Part shown: positions 50,536-60,189 of the stretch, piece after piece | Position numbering within the stretch: the first letter of the stretch is position 1 | Layout: each line of letters opens with the position of its first letter | DNA from: Actinocatenispora rupis | GTDB taxonomy: Bacteria > Actinomycetota > Actinomycetes > Mycobacteriales > Micromonosporaceae | Assembly (NCBI RefSeq): GCF_016861975.1 | Contig: NZ_BOMB01000004.1 | Coordinates: 124,001-188,000 of the forward strand | Reading direction: 5' to 3' | Length of the DNA: 64,000 bases | The notes under the pieces: generated by a model | Databases searched by the model: none | What the model saw: the letters and a program-made list of their open reading frames with translations, nothing else | Told to the model about the DNA's origin: nothing | Position numbers and translations under genes: made by a program

Positions 50536-50718
50536 TGCCCGAGTCGCCGGCACAGCCCGCAGCCGGCACCTGATCGGATACCGGAACCCGGCAGAAACGC
50601 AAGCCGGGCCCGGCAGAGCACGAAGCGGTACTGGTGGCCGATTCCGGATGCGTCTGCGGCACATGCCGGCTCCGGCGTTCGGCGCGCGCGGTCTTCGGCA
50701 CCCCGGGCTGCTCGTCGA

Positions 50719-52371
50719 TCAGGCGAACGGGGTCGGGCGCGCCGGGGTGTCGACGGCCAGATCGGCCCAGCGCCAGGCGATCGCGTCCGCGCCGTCGTCC
50801 CTTCGTACCGGTGCGTCGGTGTGCGGCTCGGTGGCCGCGTGCAGTTCGACGGCGAACCCGGCCCGCAGTACGGCGTCGTGGAAGTCGACGGTGCGGCGTT
50901 CCCCGGAGTACAGGACGGCCTCGGCCGCGACCTCACCGTCCACCTCGGACAGTGTCCATTCCGCTTGCGTACCAAGGAAGTCGGCCTGTCCGGTGTGGAC
51001 GGTGGCGTGCCGTTCGCCGGCGGCGAGGGTGAATGTGTCGGCCCCGTTCGCGCGGCCGGAGACGCCGGTACCGCGCAGGCTCACCCGCAGGCGCAGGTCC
51101 TCGACGGCGAACAGGCTGTCGGCCGGCTTGTCGAGGTTCGGGTGGAAGTCGCCGGAGTCGTAGCTGAGCCACCAGGCGGACAGCACGCGCGGCCCGTCCT
51201 GCACCTGCCGGCACCAGGCGGCGGTGAGGTCGTGGCCGTTCAGCAGGATCCGGGCGCGCAGCACGACGGCCGGATCCGTTGCGGTACGCCAGTATCCGAG
51301 CAGCGGGCGGCGCTGCGTCCACGCGAACTCCTCGTTCGTCGTACCGAGGCAGGCGTCCGCGGTCAGCCACGTCGTACCGACGAGCTCGACGCCCCGGTTG
51401 CCGATCCCGAATCCCGTCCGTACGACGTGGGGATCCGTTGGGAGACAGGCGAAGCGGGGCGCGAGGTGTGGCGGGCAGGGCAGCGCCGGGGCCACCCGCG
51501 GCGTGGGGTCCTCCGGCACACCGGCGTGCGGCTCCACCGGCGCACCGGTCTGCTCCGCCAGGTACTGCGCGATCCCCGGCCGCAGCCAGTCCTCGTACGC
51601 GCGCGCCTGCGGACCGGCGAGCTGCCCGGTGCCCGGGTGGAAGCGCTCGGCCAGCGCCTCCCACGCCCGCACACGTACCTGTTCGACCAGCGCGGCGACC
51701 TCGGCATCCGCGACGATCACCGCGCTGCGCTCCGCGATGTCGAGCAGGAACGGGCTGTACGTCGGCGAGTTGTACTCCGCGAACCCGCCGTCGGCGTCCA
51801 GCCGCTCCAGGATCCGGGTGAGCCGGATCCGCGCATAGCCCACCAGGTACGGCATCGCGAGCAGTTCGCCGGCGGCGGCACACGTGACCGCGCCGAGCAG
51901 CGCGATGTTGGTGTACGCCGCGCCGACGTTGCGCCGGAAGATGGCCAGCGCCGCGTGCCGCAACCCCTCCTCGACCCTGGTACGCACCGGCGGGTCGAGC
52001 GCCGCGGCGTGTGCGGCGAGCACCTGCGCGAGGCGTACACCGATGAAGTCGGCCCAGTTCCAGTCGGCGGGCGCCATCTGCTCGGCCGGCTCCTCGCGGA
52101 AGTAGCCCCACAGGCCGTAGTGCTCGGCGGTCGGATCGGTGTTCTGCAGGTCCAGCAACGCATCCAGTACGTCGTGGGCGCGGCGGATCCGGTCCGGCGC
52201 ACCGTCGGCGAGCAGTACCAGCGCGTAGTCCGCGGCGCCCCGCGTCTCGTGCACGCGGGTGCCCGCGGGGATCCGGGTGTGGTAGCCGTTGCTGCGCGAC
52301 ACGCTCCACGGCAGCCGTACGTCGGGCTCGTAGTGCTCGTCGCTGTCCGCCAGAAAGCGCTTGTCCTTCAT
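50719..52371 (-). CDS. Putative (alpha/alpha)-toroid carbohydrate-active enzyme
   Basis: The 550-aa cytoplasmic protein begins MKDKRFLADSDEHYEPDVRL. Its first 300 residues are helical hairpins with conserved aromatic/acid residues (HYGLWGYFREEPAEQMAPAD, WNWADFIGVRLAQVL, FAEYNSPTYSPFLLDIAERS), as in heparinase- or unsaturated-hydrolase-like toroids. The second half is beta-rich (TWLTADACLGTTNEEFAWTQ, RPLLGYWRT), suggesting a sandwich domain. The NSPTY motif is found in several uncharacterised lyase/hydrolase-like families. Divergent placement from a secreted glycosidase and a shared operator region support a role in the same polysaccharide pathway. Exact reaction unknown. Confidence 0.6.
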   Translation of the reverse strand: MKDKRFLADSDEHYEPDVRLPWSVSRSNGYHTRIPAGTRVHETRGAADYALVLLADGAPDRIRRAHDVLDALLDLQNTDPTAEHYGLWGYFREEPAEQMAPADWNWADFIGVRLAQVLAAHAAALDPPVRTRVEEGLRHAALAIFRRNVGAAYTNIALLGAVTCAAAGELLAMPYLVGYARIRLTRILERLDADGGFAEYNSPTYSPFLLDIAERSAVIVADAEVAALVEQVRVRAWEALAERFHPGTGQLAGPQARAYEDWLRPGIAQYLAEQTGAPVEPHAGVPEDPTPRVAPALPCPPHLAPRFACLPTDPHVVRTGFGIGNRGVELVGTTWLTADACLGTTNEEFAWTQRRPLLGYWRTATDPAVVLRARILLNGHDLTAAWCRQVQDGPRVLSAWWLSYDSGDFHPNLDKPADSLFAVEDLRLRVSLRGTGVSGRANGADTFTLAAGERHATVHTGQADFLGTQAEWTLSEVDGEVAAEAVLYSGERRTVDFHDAVLRAGFAVELHAATEPHTDAPVRRDDGADAIAWRWADLAVDTPARPTPFA

Positions 52372-52545
52372 CGTCCGTCCACTTCGGATAGTCGGTCGCC
52401 GGTTCGGCGTAGCGGCACGGGATTCCGCGCTGATCGGTGAGCACTGTCGGCAGCTACCGCGGCGTGGTCCGCGCGCGACCCCACCGGCGGCGTCCGCCCC
52501 CGTCCCGCTGTCCCCTCTGTCCCGCGTTCGTCGAGTTGCGCAGCT

Positions 52546-52563
52546 GCATTAAAGCGTTAATGC
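52546..52563. promoter_or_regulatory. 18-bp palindrome GCATTAAAGCGTTAATGC, candidate operator
   Basis: The 7-bp arms GCATTAA/TTAATGC flank AGCG. Extending outward, AGC and GCT also pair one base further on each side (52542-52567). It lies in the divergent space between the toroid enzyme and the secreted glycosidase. It shares the TTAA core with elements inside both sugar-locus promoters. Confidence 0.65.
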
Positions 52564-52616
52564 TGCTCATCGCACAAGGGTCGATCGGTAGCGAACCCGG
52601 GGAAAGCGGTTGCCCG

Positions 52617-52645
52617 TTGACACTTTAATACGCTATTGCTAGCGT
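52617..52645 (+). promoter_or_regulatory. Promoter of the secreted glycosidase gene
   Basis: TTGACA (52617-52622), a 17-bp spacer and TAGCGT (52640-52645) form a near-consensus promoter. The spacer contains TTAATACGCTATT, related to the TTAACACG...TTA element in the promoter of the ABC importer at 58655. The start codon is 56 bp downstream of the -10. Confidence 0.75.
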
Positions 52646-52700
52646 CCGCCGGCAGCGGCCCGCCCACCGGGCAGGCGTTCCCCACAGGGAGGTCGGAGAC

Positions 52701-55394
52701 ATGCAGCTTCGGCACGGACGAGCCAGATGGGGCGCGGTGCTGGCCGCCGCGCTCGCCCTCGCTGCCAGCGGTCTGGCCGCGGCGACCGCACCGGCACACG
52801 CCGCGGCGACCCTCACACTCACCAGTCCGGTCCTCGTGTTCGACCAGGGCAGCACCAGGATCAGCCTCACCACCGACCAGGCGTCCGTGTCGTACCGGGT
52901 GACCGACGAGGCCGGCGCGTCGGTGACATCCGGTACCTCGGCGGTGTCCGGCGGTGCCGGCGCTCTCGACCTCAGCTCGCTCGGCCCCGGCTACTACCAC
53001 CTGTCCGTCACCGCCGGCACGACCACGGTGCCCACCGAGATCGGCGTACTCGGCGGCTTCGCGCCCGGTACGGCCACGCGCGACCAGCGGTTCGGCATGG
53101 ATGTCCACTTCGGACACCAGCCGAACGACGCGACCCTGTTCGCCCTGATGGGTCGGATCGGCTTCACGCACACCCGTTCCGACCTCAACTGGTCCGCGAT
53201 CGAGCAGTCCCCCGGCGAGTACTCGTGGGGCGGTTACGTCACGGACAAGGACGTGCCGCTGGCCGCGCAGAACGGGCTGACGCCGCTGCTGGTCGCCGGC
53301 TACAGCAACAAGAACTACGACGGCGGGTACACGCCGTACACCCAGGCCGGGTGGGACGCCTTCGGACGGTTCATCGACGCCGGGTACGAGCACTTCTCCG
53401 GGTACACCAAGGATGTCGAGGTGTACAACGAGTTCAACGGCGGGTTCGACACCGCGCAGGCGTGCGCCCGGACGGTCGGCGACAAGGTCCGGTGCTACCT
53501 CGGGATGCTGAAGGCGGCGCACCAGGCGGTCAAGGTCGACGGCGGGCACGCCGACGCGAACCTGATCGGGCCGGTGTCAGCCGGCATCGACCAGCCGTGG
53601 ATCACCGGGCTCCTGGACGGCGGCGCGCTCGACTACCTCGACTCGTTCAGCTTCCACCAGTACGCGGGGGCGAATCCGGAAACCGCTTACGCCGCCGTGC
53701 CGTGGCTGCGGCAGCAGATCCGGGATCACCATGGCGGCAAGGACATGCCGCTGTGGATCACCGAGACCGGCGACACCGTGATGCCCGGCGCCGTCACCGA
53801 TGCCGACCAGGCCGACTTCGCGGTACGCCTGCCCGTGCTCGCGTTCGCCGCCGGCGTCGACCGTTACTTCTGGTACGACTTCCTCAACGACGGCAGCGAT
53901 CCCACGAACAAGGAGCACAACTTCGGCCAGCTTCGGCAGCCGACCACCGGTGTCGTCGGCAACGCGCCCAAACCGTCGCTGGTCACCCAGGCGACCGTAC
54001 TGCGCCAGATCGGCGGGCTACCACTGACCGGCAGCGACGACCTCGCCGCACCCGCGTACTCCTACCGGTTCGGCACCACCACCCGCGTCATGTGGGCCAC
54101 CACCCCGACGACGGTACGGGTCGCCGCGACGAAACCGCTTACCGTCACCGACGAGTACGGGCGGGCGTCGACGTACACGCCGGTGGGTGGCTCGGTCACG
54201 CTCGGGCTGGACAAGCACCCCGTGTACGTGCGCGGCGCGTCCGGGGTCTCGGTCACCACGAACCCGGGCGTGACCGCGACGGTGCCCGGCACCTCCAACA
54301 CCGCCGAGACGATCCCGGTGACGGTCACCAACCACGAACGCCACCCGGTGAACGGCACCGTCGGGCACACCGGCTTTACGGTGGCGGCACGCGCATCCAC
54401 GACCGTACAGGTGCCGACGACCGGCAACACGGGCGAACGGAACCTGGTCGCCTCGGCCGGCGTCGGTCCACTTCGGACGGTGCGGATCCCGCTCAGTACC
54501 AGCGTCGTGGCGGCGACCCGGGTCACCGTGGCACCGAAGGTCGCCGGTACCGATCCGGTGCGGAACCAGCTCGCCGTCACCGTCACCAACAACCGCCGTG
54601 CCACCGCTCTCCCGGTCGCCTCGGTGTACTGGCAGCTCACCGACGGCAGCACGTACCTGGGGCGGGGCACCGAGACCGGCGTGCCGGACGTGGCGCCCGG
54701 CAGGAGCGTCACGGTCACCGTGGACGTACCCGCACTGTCCACTTGGGACCAACACTGGTACTACACGAAGGTGACGACCGGCGGCGGCGCCGAGGTGGCC
54801 GCGCAGGGCTGGACGGGGTGGAGTCCGGTCGAGGCGGACGGCGCCGCGCACGCCCCGCCGATCGATCTCGGCCGCCAGGTCGCCCGCACCTATCCCGGCG
54901 GGTACGGTGGCGCCGCCGACCTGTCCGGGACGCTGCGCCCGTCGTACACGGCGGACGGGTTGGTGGTGACCGCGGACGTGACCGACGACGTGTTCCGCCA
55001 GGCGGCCACCGACCCGAGCCAGCTCTGGTCCGGTGACAGCATCCAGTTTGCCGTGACACCAACGCTTCCCGGTCTCTCCACCCAGCGGGTCGAGGTGGGT
55101 GCGGCACTGCTGCCGAACGGTCCCGCGGTGTACACGTGGTCGCCGCCGCCGGGTCAGTCGGCGGGCACGACCCCGGGCGCGACCGCGACCGTGACCCGGG
55201 ACGGCACGACGACGCACTACCGCATCGCCGTACCGTGGGCGTCGCTCGGGCTCGCGGCGCGGCCGACCGCACCGTTCGGGATGTCGGTGGTGGTCAACGA
55301 CAGCGACGGTGCCGCGCGCAACTGGGTGACGTGGGGCGACGGCATCACCACCACCAAGTCCAGCGTACTGCTGCGTCCGGTCCAGATCGTCTGA
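52701..55394 (+). CDS. Secreted clan-A (GH39/GH5-like) glycoside hydrolase with C-terminal sugar-binding domain
   Basis: The 897-aa protein has a signal peptide ending near AHA-AA. A beta-sandwich domain (about residues 40-120) precedes a TIM barrel (about 125-430). The acid/base Glu244 lies in EVYNEFNGG and the nucleophile Glu355 in PLWITETGD; the spacing of 111 residues fits clan A. Two Ig-like modules follow (TVTNHERHPVNGTVGHTGF; AVTVTNNRRATALPVASVYW). The last 170 residues resemble a CBM9/DOMON-type domain (LVVTADVTDDVFRQ..LWSGDSIQFAV). ATG 52701 follows AGGGAGG. It should start extracellular breakdown of a plant-type glycan; substrate unknown. Confidence 0.85.
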   Translation: MQLRHGRARWGAVLAAALALAASGLAAATAPAHAAATLTLTSPVLVFDQGSTRISLTTDQASVSYRVTDEAGASVTSGTSAVSGGAGALDLSSLGPGYYHLSVTAGTTTVPTEIGVLGGFAPGTATRDQRFGMDVHFGHQPNDATLFALMGRIGFTHTRSDLNWSAIEQSPGEYSWGGYVTDKDVPLAAQNGLTPLLVAGYSNKNYDGGYTPYTQAGWDAFGRFIDAGYEHFSGYTKDVEVYNEFNGGFDTAQACARTVGDKVRCYLGMLKAAHQAVKVDGGHADANLIGPVSAGIDQPWITGLLDGGALDYLDSFSFHQYAGANPETAYAAVPWLRQQIRDHHGGKDMPLWITETGDTVMPGAVTDADQADFAVRLPVLAFAAGVDRYFWYDFLNDGSDPTNKEHNFGQLRQPTTGVVGNAPKPSLVTQATVLRQIGGLPLTGSDDLAAPAYSYRFGTTTRVMWATTPTTVRVAATKPLTVTDEYGRASTYTPVGGSVTLGLDKHPVYVRGASGVSVTTNPGVTATVPGTSNTAETIPVTVTNHERHPVNGTVGHTGFTVAARASTTVQVPTTGNTGERNLVASAGVGPLRTVRIPLSTSVVAATRVTVAPKVAGTDPVRNQLAVTVTNNRRATALPVASVYWQLTDGSTYLGRGTETGVPDVAPGRSVTVTVDVPALSTWDQHWYYTKVTTGGGAEVAAQGWTGWSPVEADGAAHAPPIDLGRQVARTYPGGYGGAADLSGTLRPSYTADGLVVTADVTDDVFRQAATDPSQLWSGDSIQFAVTPTLPGLSTQRVEVGAALLPNGPAVYTWSPPPGQSAGTTPGATATVTRDGTTTHYRIAVPWASLGLAARPTAPFGMSVVVNDSDGAARNWVTWGDGITTTKSSVLLRPVQIV

Positions 55395-55401
55395 GCCATC
55401 G

Positions 55402-55431
55402 GGGATCCCGGACATCACGGTCCGGGATCCC
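55402..55431 (+). terminator. Hairpin between glycosidase and esterase genes
   Basis: GGGATCCCGGAC pairs perfectly with GTCCGGGATCCC around the 6-nt loop ATCACG, 8 bp after the glycosidase stop. The stem is followed by TTG but no U-run. It may attenuate rather than end transcription, since the esterase starts only 20 bp later. Confidence 0.75.
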
Positions 55432-55451
55432 TTGACGTGAAAGGAGTTCCC

Positions 55452-56423
55452 TTGAGCGACCTGGGGTTGGACGCGCTGCGGGAGTACCGGCCGGAGATCC
55501 GCGAGCCGGACGACTTCGACGCGTTCTGGGCGGAGACGCTGGCGGTGACGCGCCGGCACCCGCTGGACGCGCGGTTCGAGGAGGTGGCCACGCCGCTGTC
55601 CGGCGTCACCACGTACGACGTGACGTACGCCGGGTTCGGCGGGCACCCGATCAAGGGCTGGCTCACCGTACCGGCGGGCGCGAGCGGCCCACTGCCGACC
55701 GTCGTGCGGTTCCACGGGTACGGCGGTGGGCGCAGCCTCCCGCACTGCTGGGGCCTGTGGCCGCTGGCCGGTTGCGCGCACCTGGTCGTCGACGTACGCG
55801 GGCAGGGCAGTGGCGGAAACGTCGGCGACACAACGGATCCCGTCGGCTCCGGTCCGTCGCAGCCGGGCTTCCTCACCCGCGGCGTCCTCGACCCCGGGCA
55901 GTACTACTACCGCCGCGTCTACGCCGACTCGGTCCGTGCCGTCGAGGCCGCGCGCGCCCATCCGCTCGTCGATCCGGCCCGCGTCGCGGCCGTCGGCGAC
56001 AGCCAGGGCGGCGGCCTGGCCCTCGCCGTCGGTGGCCTGCTGCCGGACCTGGCCGCGATCGCCCCGGATGTACCGTTCCTGTGCCACTTCACCCGGGCCG
56101 TCGAACTCGGCCGCACCGGGTACGCCGAGATCGCGCGGTATCTGGCTGCACACCGCGGCAGCGAGGCGACGGTGTTCCGTACCCTGTCGTACTTCGACGG
56201 GGTGCACTTCGCCGCACGCGGCACCGCGCCCGCGTCGTTCTCGGTGGCGTTGCGCGACGAGAGCTGCCCGCCGTCGACCGTCTTCGCCGCGTACAACGCC
56301 TATTCGGGCAAGAAGACCATCCGGGTCTACCCGTACAACGGGCACGAGGGCGGCGGACCGTTCCAGGAGGCGGTGCAGCTGGGCTGGGTGCCGACGATGC
56401 TGAAGGGCGGACGGTCGTGCTGA
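55452..56423 (+). CDS. CE7-family acetyl esterase (acetyl xylan esterase type)
   Basis: The 323-aa alpha/beta hydrolase is of the AXE1/cephalosporin-C-deacetylase family. Motifs are RFHGYGGGRSLPHCW, HLVVDVRGQGSGG (the RGQ signature), nucleophile VGDSQGGGLALAVG with Ser184, and DESCPPSTVFAAYN plus His in YPYNGHEGGG. TTG 55452 is chosen because AAGGAG lies 5 nt upstream. It is cytoplasmic, so it deacetylates imported oligosaccharides. Its end overlaps the next gene by 7 nt. Confidence 0.88.
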   Translation: MSDLGLDALREYRPEIREPDDFDAFWAETLAVTRRHPLDARFEEVATPLSGVTTYDVTYAGFGGHPIKGWLTVPAGASGPLPTVVRFHGYGGGRSLPHCWGLWPLAGCAHLVVDVRGQGSGGNVGDTTDPVGSGPSQPGFLTRGVLDPGQYYYRRVYADSVRAVEAARAHPLVDPARVAAVGDSQGGGLALAVGGLLPDLAAIAPDVPFLCHFTRAVELGRTGYAEIARYLAAHRGSEATVFRTLSYFDGVHFAARGTAPASFSVALRDESCPPSTVFAAYNAYSGKKTIRVYPYNGHEGGGPFQEAVQLGWVPTMLKGGRSC

Positions 56424-57409
56424 TCGCCGCGGGCGCACACCTGACGTACCCGCACTGTTCGGGGTTCCACGGGAGCGACCGCGTTGCGGTGGTTCGCTAC
56501 GACCGCGACGCGACCCGGATCGTCAGCGTACCGTGGCGTGGCAGTGGTTCGCCCGAGGTGCTGCATTCCCTTGCGCCGCAGGCGAAACCGTTCTGGTTCG
56601 ACGTGTCGCCGACCAACCGCATCGGGTACGTCAGCGGCGGCGCGCTGCACGTCGGTGACCTCGGTGGCGCCGTGACACCGGTGTGGCGCCACGACACCAT
56701 GACGCTTGACGACGACCTGACCGGGCTGTCCGCCGACGGCCGCCGGGCCCTCGTCGCCGCGCACGACGGCCCCCGGTACGCCGGCTTCGAGGTCGACGTC
56801 GCCACCGGCACCGCCACCACCCTGTACGAGGTCGACTGGTGGGCCAACCATCTCCAGTACTGCCGGCACGACGAGCGGTGGATCGGCTTCAGCCACGAGG
56901 GACCGGCGCTCGACGTACCGGACCGGGTGTGGTCGTGGCACGGCGGCCGGATCGCCTGTGTTCTCGACCAACGCGCGGTGTCCGAGGACCGGTCGAGGTT
57001 CGTTGCCGTGGGGCATGAAGTGTGGTGCCGGCACGACGCCGCGGTCCTGGCCGTCGCGTACGGGGACAGCGCGGCGGGGCCGCGCGGGCTGTGGCTGGCG
57101 TACCCGGACGGCCGGCCGGCGCGGCTCGTCAGCCCCGGAAACCGTTACTGGCACTGCGATGTCAGCCCGGACGGCCGGTACGCGGTGGCGGACACGACCG
57201 GGCCGGCGGACGCTCCCGGCCGGGGCTGGCGGAACGCCGCCGGCGTCTCCGACGTGCTGCTGGTCGACCTGGCGGACGGGTCGACGCGCCACCTTGCCCG
57301 TACGACGGCGGCGAACCATCCGTGGCACCCGCACCCGGTGTTCAGCCCGGACGGCAGCGCCGTGTTGTACAACCATCTCGGCCGAGGGACCGTGGTCTGT
57401 CCACTGTAG
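56417..57409 (+). CDS. Oligogalacturonate-lyase-like seven-bladed beta-propeller
   Basis: The 330-aa protein contains repeated propeller blades (FWFDVSPTNRIGYVS, DDLTGLSADGRRALVAA, WHCDVSPDGRYAVAD, PVFSPDGSAVLYNHLGR). Conserved His-rich motifs WWANHLQYCRHDERWIGFSH, VGHEVWCRHD and NHPWHPHPVFSPDG recall PL22 oligogalacturonate lyases, whose metal site is built of such histidines. GTG 56417 overlaps the esterase stop. It is likely to act on acidic or deoxy-sugar oligosaccharides in the cytoplasm. Pectin as substrate is inferred only from family resemblance. It is convergent with the regulator gene, with 4 bp between stops. Confidence 0.7.
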   Translation: MLIAAGAHLTYPHCSGFHGSDRVAVVRYDRDATRIVSVPWRGSGSPEVLHSLAPQAKPFWFDVSPTNRIGYVSGGALHVGDLGGAVTPVWRHDTMTLDDDLTGLSADGRRALVAAHDGPRYAGFEVDVATGTATTLYEVDWWANHLQYCRHDERWIGFSHEGPALDVPDRVWSWHGGRIACVLDQRAVSEDRSRFVAVGHEVWCRHDAAVLAVAYGDSAAGPRGLWLAYPDGRPARLVSPGNRYWHCDVSPDGRYAVADTTGPADAPGRGWRNAAGVSDVLLVDLADGSTRHLARTTAANHPWHPHPVFSPDGSAVLYNHLGRGTVVCPL

Positions 57410-57413
57410 AGGG

Positions 57414-58553
57414 TCAGGTGGTCTCGCCGCCGACCGCCCGGAGGTATCCGGATGTCGCGTCCCGGGTGTGCACGCCGGTCGGCAACGTGACGTGGCGCGG
57501 CCCGTCGGTCGTGCCGGCGATGCGTTCGGCGAGCAGCCGCATCGCCGTCGCGCCCATCTCGTTCGACGGCAGCTCGGCCGCCACCGTCGTCAACCCCAGC
57601 AGGTCGAACGGTCCCGCGTCGTCCATCCCCGCCAGCTCCACGTCCCCCGGTACGGTGCGCCCCAAGGAGACGAGGTCCTTCGCCACGTTCGCCACCACGT
57701 ATCCGTTGGCGCACAAGGCGGCGGTTGGCGGCTCGGCCGAGTCCAGCGCCGATTGCAGCAGTGCCAGCCTGACCGACTCCGGCTGCTCCCCGTACGGCCG
57801 GAGCGCGGTGAGTGCGGGGATGATCGGCAGGCCGCGCTCGCGCAGTGCCTGGACGTGGCCGGTGAGCCGGTCCTGGACGCTGGTCACCTTCGTCTCGCTC
57901 CACAGCGTCAGGATGCGCTCGTGCCCCGCGTCGATCAGGTGTCGTGTCAGCTGGTACCCGATGGCGAAGTTGTCCACGACCACGGCGTCGGTCGGGATGT
58001 CCGTGCGGTACCGGTCGACCAGGACGAGCGGGATGCCGCGACGCTGCACCTCGCCCAGCAGTTCCATGTTGTGCTGTCCCTCCACCGGGTACAGCACGAT
58101 GCCGGCGACGTCGGAGTCGATCGCCTCCTGCAGCGCGCGGGCCTCCCGTCCGGGCGAGGCGTGGACGTCCCGCCGCGCGGTGTCGGCGAGGTACATCCGG
58201 TATCCCAGCTCGGAACAGACCGACTCGACGCCGCTGACGAGGTTCGAGACGTGCGCACCGGGCAGGCCGTGCACGATGCACGCGACCGCGCTCGGCGCAC
58301 CGGATCCCGCCGTACGCTCGGCCTGCTCCGCGACGAACGTGCCCCTGCCGCGCCGGCGCACGAGCAACCCCTCGGCCACGAGGTCGTTGAGCGCCTTCAC
58401 CGCCGTCGTCGTACTCACCCCGTACCGCTCGCACAGTTCGCGTTGCGTCACGAACGGACTGCCCGGCTCGTACTCCCCGCGGCCGACGGCGGCGCGTAAC
58501 TCGGCCTTGATCCGCTGGTACAGCGGGGCACCGCCGTGGTCGTCACCAGTCAT
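57414..58553 (-). CDS. GntR-HTH/LacI-type sugar-binding transcriptional regulator
   Basis: The 379-aa protein is an AraR-like chimera. Residues 8-75 are a GntR winged helix (LYQRIKAELRAAVGRGEYEP, FVTQRELCERYGVSTTTAVK). Residues 85-379 are a periplasmic-binding-protein-like ligand domain of the LacI type (VACIVHGLPGAHVSNLVSGV, VAGIVLYPVEGQ, HLIDAGHERILTLW, DVELAGMDDAGPFDLLGLTT). It should release DNA on binding a sugar. Candidate sites are the TTAA-containing elements in the glycosidase and importer promoters and the palindrome at 52546. It diverges from the importer genes. Confidence 0.9.
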   Translation of the reverse strand: MTGDDHGGAPLYQRIKAELRAAVGRGEYEPGSPFVTQRELCERYGVSTTTAVKALNDLVAEGLLVRRRGRGTFVAEQAERTAGSGAPSAVACIVHGLPGAHVSNLVSGVESVCSELGYRMYLADTARRDVHASPGREARALQEAIDSDVAGIVLYPVEGQHNMELLGEVQRRGIPLVLVDRYRTDIPTDAVVVDNFAIGYQLTRHLIDAGHERILTLWSETKVTSVQDRLTGHVQALRERGLPIIPALTALRPYGEQPESVRLALLQSALDSAEPPTAALCANGYVVANVAKDLVSLGRTVPGDVELAGMDDAGPFDLLGLTTVAAELPSNEMGATAMRLLAERIAGTTDGPRHVTLPTGVHTRDATSGYLRAVGGETT

Positions 58554-58654
58554 GGACTCGCCGACTCATGCTGTGCTCCTCACCGGGTTTGACACGCAAA
58601 ATTGGGGCCGTAGCGCCGCGAGTATGTCCCAGCGCCCCCACCGGCCACCAGTCC

Positions 58655-58683
58655 TTGACATGTTAACACGACGTTACTAGTGT
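58655..58683 (+). promoter_or_regulatory. Promoter of the sugar ABC importer, with embedded operator
   Basis: TTGACA (58655-58660), 17 bp and TAGTGT (58678-58683) give a strong promoter. Its spacer TGTTAACACGACGTTAC includes a partly symmetric GTTAAC...GTTAC element. Aligned with the glycosidase promoter, the two read TTGACA-NN-TTAA-N-ACG and end CTAGNGT, far more alike than two unrelated promoters would be. Confidence 0.75.
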
Positions 58684-58824
58684 TCGGCGCACTGCGGCCG
58701 GCGGCACATATACCGGTCAGCAATCCATGAATCGACTGCCTGCGCCCTCGCGTCGAGGCGAGCGCGCGCCCGCCACATTCCGCTCCGCGCCCGGCGCGCG
58801 GAGCCTCGGAGAGGTAGTGCCGAA

Positions 58825-60189
58825 GTGGACAGTCAGCTCTCGCGCCGCGGCTTCCTGGCGATGGCGGCCGGTGCCGCCGCCGCACCCGCGCTCGCCGCGT
58901 GCTCGTCCGGATCCGGCTCGGACGGCAAGGTCGAGATCACCGTGATGGGCATGCCCCCCACCACCCAGCAGGTCGCACGCAAGCGGTACCAGGCCCGGGT
59001 CAAGGAGTTCGAGAAGCTCAACCCCACCATCAAGGTCACGCCGTCCGACGAGCAGTGGGACGCCCGTACCTTCGCCACAAAGCTCGCCGGCGGCACCGCC
59101 ACCGTCGTCATCGACGTACCGATGACCGAGCCGCCCGGCCTGATCGACCGGGGCCAGGTCGCCGACATCACCGCCGAGGCCAGGAAACTCTCCATCTTCT
59201 CCTCGTACGATCCGCGCGTGCTCGGCATCGTCACCCGCGCCGGCAAGGTGTACGGGCTGCCCCGCGCGGCGTACTCGCTGGGCCTGGCGTACAACCGGGA
59301 GCTGTTCACGAAGGCGGGGCTGGACCCGGACGCGCCACCGTCCACATGGGACGATCTGCGCGCCGCGGCGAAGACCATCACCACGAAGACCGGTGTACCC
59401 GGGTTCGGGGAGATGAGCACCAACAACACCGGCGGCTGGCACCTCACCGCGGCGACGTACACCCGCGGTGGGGTGATGGAACGCAAGCAGGGCAAGGGAT
59501 ACGTGCCCGCGTTCAACGACGCGCCGACCCGGGACGCGCTGTCGTTCCTGTCCTCGATGCGGTGGGACGACAAGTCCATGGGCACCAACCAGCTGCGCAA
59601 CCAGCCCGACCTGATCAAGGCGTTCGCCAGCGGCAAGGTCGCCATGTTCGTCTCCGCGCCCGACCTGTACGGCCTCTATCTCCAGCAGTACAAGGGGGAT
59701 CCGAAGGTACTCGGGATGGGTTCCATGCCGCAGGGCAACGGAAACGCCACCCTGCTCGGCGGTTCGGTGATGATGGTCAACTCGCGTGCCACCCCGCAGC
59801 AGCAGGCGGCGGCCATGAAGTTCATCGACCACATGTCGCTGCGCCCGCTGTACGACACGACGATCGCGGCCGAGAACGCGAAGGCCGACGCCGCGGACAA
59901 GTCGCCGGTCGGCGTGCCCGCCGTGCCGATCTTCAGCAAGTCGGTACAGGCCAAGGTGGACGCGGCAATCAAGCCGTACGTCAACGTGCCGCTGGCGAAC
60001 TTCGCGCCGTACGTGGCCGGCGACGCGAAGCTCAACTACCAGGCCGAACCGCCGGTCGCCGCGCAGGATCTGTACGCGGCGCTCGACAGTGTGGTGCAGG
60101 CGGTCCTCACCAAGCGCGGCACCGACGTCGCCGGCGCGCTCAGCGGCGCCGAGGCCAAGGTCGCCGCGGTACTCAAGAGGCAACAGTGA
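58825..60189 (+). CDS. Sugar ABC transporter substrate-binding lipoprotein
   Basis: The 454-aa extracellular solute-binding protein (family 1) starts at GTG after GGAGAGG. The N-terminus has twin arginines (LSRRGFLAMAAG) and a lipobox with Cys26 (ALAAC), so it is probably Tat-exported and lipid-anchored. Family motifs follow: EFEKLNPTIKVTPSDEQWDA, YGLPRAAYSLGLAYNRELFT, APPSTWDDLRAA and LLGGSVMMVNSRATPQQQAA. It captures the oligosaccharide produced outside. The stop overlaps the first permease start. Confidence 0.92.
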   Translation: MDSQLSRRGFLAMAAGAAAAPALAACSSGSGSDGKVEITVMGMPPTTQQVARKRYQARVKEFEKLNPTIKVTPSDEQWDARTFATKLAGGTATVVIDVPMTEPPGLIDRGQVADITAEARKLSIFSSYDPRVLGIVTRAGKVYGLPRAAYSLGLAYNRELFTKAGLDPDAPPSTWDDLRAAAKTITTKTGVPGFGEMSTNNTGGWHLTAATYTRGGVMERKQGKGYVPAFNDAPTRDALSFLSSMRWDDKSMGTNQLRNQPDLIKAFASGKVAMFVSAPDLYGLYLQQYKGDPKVLGMGSMPQGNGNATLLGGSVMMVNSRATPQQQAAAMKFIDHMSLRPLYDTTIAAENAKADAADKSPVGVPAVPIFSKSVQAKVDAAIKPYVNVPLANFAPYVAGDAKLNYQAEPPVAAQDLYAALDSVVQAVLTKRGTDVAGALSGAEAKVAAVLKRQQ